Positions 59,469 to 64,000 of a stretch of DNA of 64,000 nucleotides are shown here, piece after piece. Every line of letters begins with the position of its first letter. Within the stretch, counting starts at the first letter, position 1. The notes under the pieces were generated by a model that was given only the letters and a program-made list of their open reading frames with translations, searched no databases and was not told the DNA's origin. The position numbers were made by a program, and so were the translations under genes. Location: positions 4,836,001 through 4,900,000 of the forward strand of contig NZ_JAPEOX010000001.1 in assembly GCF_026340675.1 (NCBI RefSeq), in the 5' to 3' direction. Source of the stretch: Streptomyces sp. NBC_01264. GTDB lineage: Bacteria > Actinomycetota > Actinomycetes > Streptomycetales > Streptomycetaceae.

Positions 59469-60352
59469 AGCCCGGCCTTCCGGTAGCGGGCCATCAGGGC
59501 GGCGTAGGAGCCGGCGATGAGGCCGAGGATGACGAGCAGGTAGACGAAGCCGACGGCACCCGAGGGGCCCTCGCTGCCGGGGAAGCCGGCGTCCGCGCCG
59601 AGGAAGGCGGTCTGCAGGCCGTCGATGAGGCTCATCGGGGAGAACAGGCCCAGCCACTCGATGACCCCGGTCGAGCCGGTCTCGTAGGCGATGGCCTGGA
59701 CGATCGACACGGCGCCGTAGGGGATCAGCAGCACGGCGATGATGGCGGCGACGCCGAAGCCGCGGCGCGGGGTGAGCGCGGCCATGACCAGGCCGAGGCC
59801 CGAGAAGAGCAGCGACAGCAGCAGTACCGACACCAGTGCCTGCCCGAATCCCTTGGTCTGGTCGGCGAAGTCGAACTTCGCCAGGAGCGCGCCGATCCAC
59901 ATGATCAGCAGCGGGGTGGCGGTGAGGATGAACAGGGCCGAGGCCATGGCCGCGAACTTGGCCACGACGTAGTCGACGCGCTCGATGGGCCGCGAGAAGT
60001 AGAGCGGCACCGTCTTGAAGCGCAGGTCCCGGGAGACGGACTGCGGGGCCTGGGAGGCCAGGAAGAGGTAGATGATCACCTGGGTGGTGATCGCGTACGT
60101 CGTGTACTTGATCGGCAGCGAGGTGGAGCCGGGTACCGCGATGGCCACCGCGACCATGATCAGCGCGGGAACGCACATCACCGCGAAGAGCAGCATCGGC
60201 AGCACCTTGGACTTGGCCGAGCGGCCGAGTCCGTAGGCGCCGCGCAGCGACTGTGCGAAGAGCGACTTGCGGGCGTAGGAGCGGCCGAGCCGGGGGCCGT
60301 CGTAGGACCGGTAGCCGATGTTGTGGATCTGGGTCGAGGTGTCAGGCGCCAT
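59465..60352 (-). CDS. ABC transporter permease (first pair)
   Basis: A 295-residue ABC-2 type permease. About six helices starting VLPMLLFAVMCVPALIMVA and ending YLLVILGLIAGSYAALMAR. A cytosolic SYARKSLFAQSLRGAYGLGR segment precedes the first helix and QSVSRDLRFKTVPLYFSRPIE contacts the ATPase. Start ATG 60352, overlapping the ATPase gene by 11 bases. Confidence 0.87.
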   Translation of the reverse strand: MAPDTSTQIHNIGYRSYDGPRLGRSYARKSLFAQSLRGAYGLGRSAKSKVLPMLLFAVMCVPALIMVAVAIAVPGSTSLPIKYTTYAITTQVIIYLFLASQAPQSVSRDLRFKTVPLYFSRPIERVDYVVAKFAAMASALFILTATPLLIMWIGALLAKFDFADQTKGFGQALVSVLLLSLLFSGLGLVMAALTPRRGFGVAAIIAVLLIPYGAVSIVQAIAYETGSTGVIEWLGLFSPMSLIDGLQTAFLGADAGFPGSEGPSGAVGFVYLLVILGLIAGSYAALMARYRKAGL

Positions 60353-61379
60353 CGGAACCGGCTCCCTTCTGCTGGGTGGCGGCCCAGGCGGCGGCCTGGG
60401 CGGACTGGGCTGCGAACTGTTCGGCCCGGGCGGCCGCCGCGTCACTGTCGCGGAAGACCTCCGCGATGTGGTGGCGGCGCTGTTCCATGCGGACCAGCCC
60501 GATGCCGAGATCGGCCACCGTGTCGCGGACGGTGTCGTACGTGGCTTCTCCGGTGGCTTCCACGAGGAGGATGTGGCCGGCTCCGGGCAGGCCCTCCTCC
60601 TCACCCGCGTGCAGGGTCAGTCCCGCTTCGGTGAGCGCCTTGCGCAGGGCGGCGGTGCCGTCCGGGTGGGCGTCGGAGTCGGTGACCTCGACCGCGAGGG
60701 TCGTGGTGGTCTGGGTGAAGTCGCTGGTGGAGCTGGAGCGCAGCAGCTTGCCGCCGTCCACGACCACCACGTGGTCGCAGGTCCGCTCCAGCTCGCCGAG
60801 CAGGTGGGAGGTGACCAGGACCGAGATGCCGAAGTCGGTGTAGACGCGGCGGATCAGGCCCAGCATCTCGTCGCGGCCGACCGGGTCGAGGCCGTTGGTG
60901 GGCTCGTCGAGGAGGACCAGCTGCGGGTCGTGGACCAGCGCCTGGGCGAGCTTGACGCGCTGCTTCATGCCGGTGGAGTAGCCGCCGATGGGGCGGTACC
61001 GCTCCTCGTACAGCCCCACGTGACGCAGGGTGTCCGCGGTGCGCTCGCGGGCGGCGGTCGGCGGGAGCCCGGACATGCGCGCCATGTGCACGACGAACTC
61101 GGTGGCCGAGACGTCGGGGGGCAGGCAGTCGTGTTCGGGCATGTAGCCGACGCGCTCGCGGATCGCGCTGCCATGGGTGGCTACGTCGAGTCCGAGCACG
61201 GCGGCGGTGCCCTCGGTGGCGGGGGACAGTCCCAGCAGAATCTTGATCAGCGTGGACTTGCCGGCTCCGTTGGCGCCAACGAGCCCGGTAACTCCGGGTC
61301 CGATGTCCAGGGAGAGCCGGTCGAGGGCGGTCACTCGGGGGTACCGCTTGCTCAGGCTTTCGGTCGCGATGACAGTCAC
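60342..61379 (-). CDS. ABC transporter ATP-binding protein (first pair)
   Basis: A 345-residue ATPase and first gene of the four-gene operon. Walker A GANGAGKST, signature YSTGMKQRVKLAQ, Walker B LVLLDEPTNGLD, H-loop TSHLLGE. An Ala/Gln-rich C-terminal tail (DAAAARAEQFAAQSAQAA) is predicted coiled. Start GTG 61379. Export of a lipid-like or peptide compound is possible but not shown. Confidence 0.92.
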   Translation of the reverse strand: MTVIATESLSKRYPRVTALDRLSLDIGPGVTGLVGANGAGKSTLIKILLGLSPATEGTAAVLGLDVATHGSAIRERVGYMPEHDCLPPDVSATEFVVHMARMSGLPPTAARERTADTLRHVGLYEERYRPIGGYSTGMKQRVKLAQALVHDPQLVLLDEPTNGLDPVGRDEMLGLIRRVYTDFGISVLVTSHLLGELERTCDHVVVVDGGKLLRSSSTSDFTQTTTTLAVEVTDSDAHPDGTAALRKALTEAGLTLHAGEEEGLPGAGHILLVEATGEATYDTVRDTVADLGIGLVRMEQRRHHIAEVFRDSDAAAARAEQFAAQSAQAAAWAATQQKGAGSDGA

Positions 61380-61502
61380 GGGAACGACGTTAGTGGCGTC
61401 CCGGGCCCGGATCGTCAGACCTGGAGCTGGATCCCTTCTCCGTCTTCAGGACTACAGACCCCGACATAAGGCTGATGTAGGGCTGATGCGTACCGGACAA
61501 GT

Positions 61503-61511
61503 TTGTCCACA
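61503..61511. promoter_or_regulatory. DnaA box
   Basis: TTGTCCACA, exact Streptomyces consensus, 96 bases before the M24 peptidase start. Confidence 0.7.
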
Positions 61512-61606
61512 GGTCCGTGCACGGGCCTTGACGTGATCTCCGGTCATTGTCACATTCATCAGTGTCAAGTTACGGGCGCGTACGGCTACATGGACGGACG
61601 GCTGGC

Positions 61607-62476
61607 ATGGCTGGGGACACCAGGCAACGCACGAAGCGACGCACCACGGAACTCTCCGCCGAGCTGCGCGGGTTCAAGGAGGTGCAGCGCCTCTCCTACG
61701 AGTGCGCGGAAGCCGTCGCGGCGCAGCTGCGCCCCGGCGTGACCGAGCGCGAGGCCGCGCGGATGCAGCGCGACTGGCTGCGCGAGCGCGGGGTGCGGGA
61801 CTGGTTCCACATGCCGTTCGCATGGTTCGGGGACCGGACCGCCTTCACCAACTTCAAGATCCCCCTGCAGTTCTTCCCGACGAACAGGGCCCTGGAGCCG
61901 GGGATGCCGTTCATCCTCGACATGGCCCCGGTCTACAAGGGCCACACCGCGGACATCGGGTACTCGGGCAGCCTCGGCCTCAACCCGGTGCAGGACCGGC
62001 TCATGTCCGATCTACAGGCGCACCGCGCACTGATCCTCGACCAGGTCCGCGAGCGCCGCTCCCTGCGCGACATCTACGAGGAGGTGGAGCGGCTGATGAT
62101 CGCCCAGGGGTACACGAACCGGCACCGGGCCTACCCCTTCGGCGTCATCGCGCACAAGATAGACCGGGTCAAGGAGCGGAGCTGGGCACCGACCGCGTTC
62201 GGGTTCGGCACCCAGGCCCTGAAGGGGCTGGCCTCCGACGCCCTGCGCGGCCACCGCGAGGGCTGGTCCCCGCTGTGGAGCCCGTACCACTTCTCCGACC
62301 ACCCGCCGCAGCCCGGTCTGTGGGCGGTGGAGCCGCACCTGGGCTTCCGGGGCACCGGCGCGAAGTTCGAGGAGATCCTGGTCGTCACCGACTCCCGGGA
62401 CCCTGAGGAGAGCGCGTACTGGCTGGACGACGATCTGCCGCACGTGCGGCGCTGGGCTGAGGAGAAGGCGGCATGA
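61607..62476 (+). CDS. M24-family aminopeptidase P-like protein
   Basis: A 289-residue single-domain pita-bread metallopeptidase. Ligands: two Asp in ILDMAPVYKGHTADIG, His in FGVIAHKID, Glu in WAVEPHLGF and Glu in KFEEILVV, so all five are present. It lacks the N-terminal domain of the 488-residue paralogue at 44736. Start ATG 61607. Its TGA overlaps the next ATG, linking it with the hydrolase-SDR gene. Confidence 0.87.
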   Translation: MAGDTRQRTKRRTTELSAELRGFKEVQRLSYECAEAVAAQLRPGVTEREAARMQRDWLRERGVRDWFHMPFAWFGDRTAFTNFKIPLQFFPTNRALEPGMPFILDMAPVYKGHTADIGYSGSLGLNPVQDRLMSDLQAHRALILDQVRERRSLRDIYEEVERLMIAQGYTNRHRAYPFGVIAHKIDRVKERSWAPTAFGFGTQALKGLASDALRGHREGWSPLWSPYHFSDHPPQPGLWAVEPHLGFRGTGAKFEEILVVTDSRDPEESAYWLDDDLPHVRRWAEEKAA

Positions 62477-64000
62477 GCGCAATGACGGACGCGGGCCTGG
62501 CGGGCGGGCGCGAGCGCTGGGTGAGCACCGGCGGGGTCGAGCTGTGCGTCGTCGAACTCGGCGACGCGGACCGGCCGACCGTGGTCCTGGTGCACGGGTA
62601 CCCGGACAGCAAGGAGGTCTGGTCGCAGGTCGCCGAACGGCTGGCCTCCCGGTTCCACGTCGTGCTCTACGACGTACGGGGCCACGGGCGCTCCACCGCG
62701 CCGCAGCCGCTGCGCGGCGGGTTCACCCTGGAGAAGCTGACCGACGACTTCCTCGCGGTCGTCGACGCGGTCAGCCCGGACCGCCCGGTGCACCTGGTAG
62801 GCCACGACTGGGGCTCCGTACAGGGCTGGGAGTTCGCCACGGTCGCCCGGACCGAGGGCCGGATCGCCTCCTTCACCTCCATGTCGGGGCCCTCCCTGGA
62901 CCACTTCGGGCACTGGATCAAGAAGCGGATGGCCCGGCCCACCCCGCGGCGGGCGGCCCAGCTGCTGAACCAGGGCGCCAAGTCCTGGTACGTGTACATG
63001 CTCCACACGCCGGTGCTGCCGGAGCTCGCCTGGCGCGGGCCGCTCGGCAAGCGCTGGCCGAAGATGCTGGAGCGGATCGAGCAGGTCCCGGCCGGGGACT
63101 ACCCGACGGCCTCCCTGCCCTCCGACGCCGCGAACGGAGCCTGGCTCTACCGGGACAACGTCCGGCCCCGGCTGCGCCGGCCGCGCGCCGACGCGTACGC
63201 CCACGTACCGGTGCAGCTGATCACCCCCACCGGGGACGCCTTCCTCTCCGAGCGGCTCTACGACGAGCTCGAGCTGTGGGCCCCGGACCTGGTGCGGCGC
63301 ACCCTGCCGGCCAAGCACTGGGTGCCGCGGACCCGGCCCGACCAGCTGGCCTCGTGGATCACCGAGTTCGTCACCGCCCGGGAGGAGCCCGCCACACCGG
63401 CGCCGGAGCAGAAGGCCCCCGGCCGGTACGCGGACCGCTTCGGCGGCCAGCTGGTCCTGGTCACCGGCGCCGCCAGCGGCATCGGCCGGGCCACCGCCTT
63501 CGCGTTCGCCGAGGCCGGCGCCCGCGTGGTGTGCGTCGACCGGGACGCGGACGGGGCCGCCCGTACCGCCGACATGGCGCGCCTGGTCGGCTCGCCGCAG
63601 GCCTGGGGCGAGTGCGTCGACGTCAGCGACGAGCAGGCCATGGAGAAGCTCGCCGAGAAGGTCGCCTCCGAGTACGGGATCGTGGACGTCCTGGTCAACA
63701 ACGCCGGGATCGGCCTGTCGGGCCCGTTCCTGGACACGACCGCCGAGGACTGGAAGAAGGTCCTCGACGTCAACCTGTGGGGCGTCATCCACGGCTGCCG
63801 GCTCTTCGGCAAGCAGATGGCCGACCGCGGCCAGGGCGGGCACATCGTCAACACCGCCTCCGCCGCCGCCTACCTGCCGTCCAAGACGCTGCCCGCGTAC
63901 AGCACCTCCAAGGCGGCGGTGCTGATGCTCAGCGAGTGCCTGCGGGCCGAGCTGGCCGCGAAGTCGATCGGGGTGTCGGCGATCTGCCCCGGCATCGTCA
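62473..64000 (+). CDS. Alpha/beta hydrolase-SDR fusion, partial
   Basis: The gene runs off the right edge after 509 residues. Residues 1-310 are an alpha/beta hydrolase of the epoxide-hydrolase/haloalkane-dehalogenase type: VLVHGYPDSKEVW, nucleophile elbow VGHDWGSVQG with Asp rather than Ser, and His in PAKHWVPRT. Residues about 330 onward are an SDR: VTGAASGIGRATA, NNAGIGL and the Tyr-x3-Lys motif in YSTSKAA. The single chain suggests two sequential steps on one substrate. ATG 62473 overlaps the M24 gene (ATGA). Confidence 0.88.
   Translation, partial: MSAMTDAGLAGGRERWVSTGGVELCVVELGDADRPTVVLVHGYPDSKEVWSQVAERLASRFHVVLYDVRGHGRSTAPQPLRGGFTLEKLTDDFLAVVDAVSPDRPVHLVGHDWGSVQGWEFATVARTEGRIASFTSMSGPSLDHFGHWIKKRMARPTPRRAAQLLNQGAKSWYVYMLHTPVLPELAWRGPLGKRWPKMLERIEQVPAGDYPTASLPSDAANGAWLYRDNVRPRLRRPRADAYAHVPVQLITPTGDAFLSERLYDELELWAPDLVRRTLPAKHWVPRTRPDQLASWITEFVTAREEPATPAPEQKAPGRYADRFGGQLVLVTGAASGIGRATAFAFAEAGARVVCVDRDADGAARTADMARLVGSPQAWGECVDVSDEQAMEKLAEKVASEYGIVDVLVNNAGIGLSGPFLDTTAEDWKKVLDVNLWGVIHGCRLFGKQMADRGQGGHIVNTASAAAYLPSKTLPAYSTSKAAVLMLSECLRAELAAKSIGVSAICPGIV

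Overview
The window is a piece of a high-GC actinomycete chromosome, almost certainly Streptomyces. Evidence is the strong third-position GC bias, GTG starts, ATGA/GTGA-coupled operons, an SSI-type protease inhibitor, a SigE-type sigma factor, four perfect copies of the ParB site GTTTCACGTGAAAC (parS) and Streptomyces-type DnaA boxes (TTGTCCACA). The parS density and a DnaA-box cluster next to serS suggest the chromosomal core, within roughly 100-200 kb of oriC. No species is claimed.

Left part (1-5.4 kb): a partial ABM monooxygenase, a coupled Lrp regulator/DUF2797 pair and a small PH-domain protein, then a decayed 2.55 kb integrative element in a tRNA-Arg(ACG) gene. The element keeps one intact low-GC gene of unknown function and a wrecked tyrosine integrase, between 22-bp direct repeats. 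A tRNA-Ser(GCT) follows. From 5.5 to 21.5 kb: an SSI-like inhibitor, a giant degenerate PAS/histidine-kinase/double-receiver protein, an ABM membrane protein, an acyl-CoA ligase, a sigma factor, and a tightly overlapping five-gene operon. That operon matches the mycobacterial igr steroid side-chain module (two acyl-CoA dehydrogenases, MaoC-DUF35, MaoC, lipid-transfer thiolase). Then come small secreted/membrane proteins, a FAD monooxygenase and an alpha/beta hydrolase.

21.56-33.57 kb is a complete actinomycete integrative and conjugative element (AICE) in tRNA-Ser(TGA), bounded by 57-bp repeats. Order: cargo methyltransferase, divergent GntR regulator with repeated palindromic operators, structured leader, DUF6284, SpdB-like DUF2637 protein, a run of tiny coupled genes, FtsK-type transfer ATPase, repeat-rich gap, PrimPol, small Cys protein, SF3 helicase, a 23-bp inverted repeat, Xis and Int. 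It appears able to replicate, transfer, excise and integrate.

33.6-64 kb returns to core chromosome. It holds a cysteine dioxygenase/YeiH operon with a LysR regulator, an HtrA/PDZ protease, glycerophosphodiesterase, two anti-sigma-like ATP-binding proteins, DUF5926, a primase/polymerase-like protein, a GAF-SpoIIE phosphatase and an M24 peptidase. A copper gene group follows (His-rich membrane protein, YcnI, Sco, PCuAC, CopC-CopD, Tat-exported DyP). Next are pheA, a DnaA-box region, serS-HAD, a rhomboid-like protein, an operon of two ABC exporters, a second M24 peptidase and a partial hydrolase-SDR fusion running off the end.

Both tRNA-integrated elements show the same architecture: an element-supplied terminator now follows the restored tRNA, while the presumed original tRNA terminator is stranded beyond the distal att repeat. 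Homology statements are from reading motifs and from memory of families; no database search was run.
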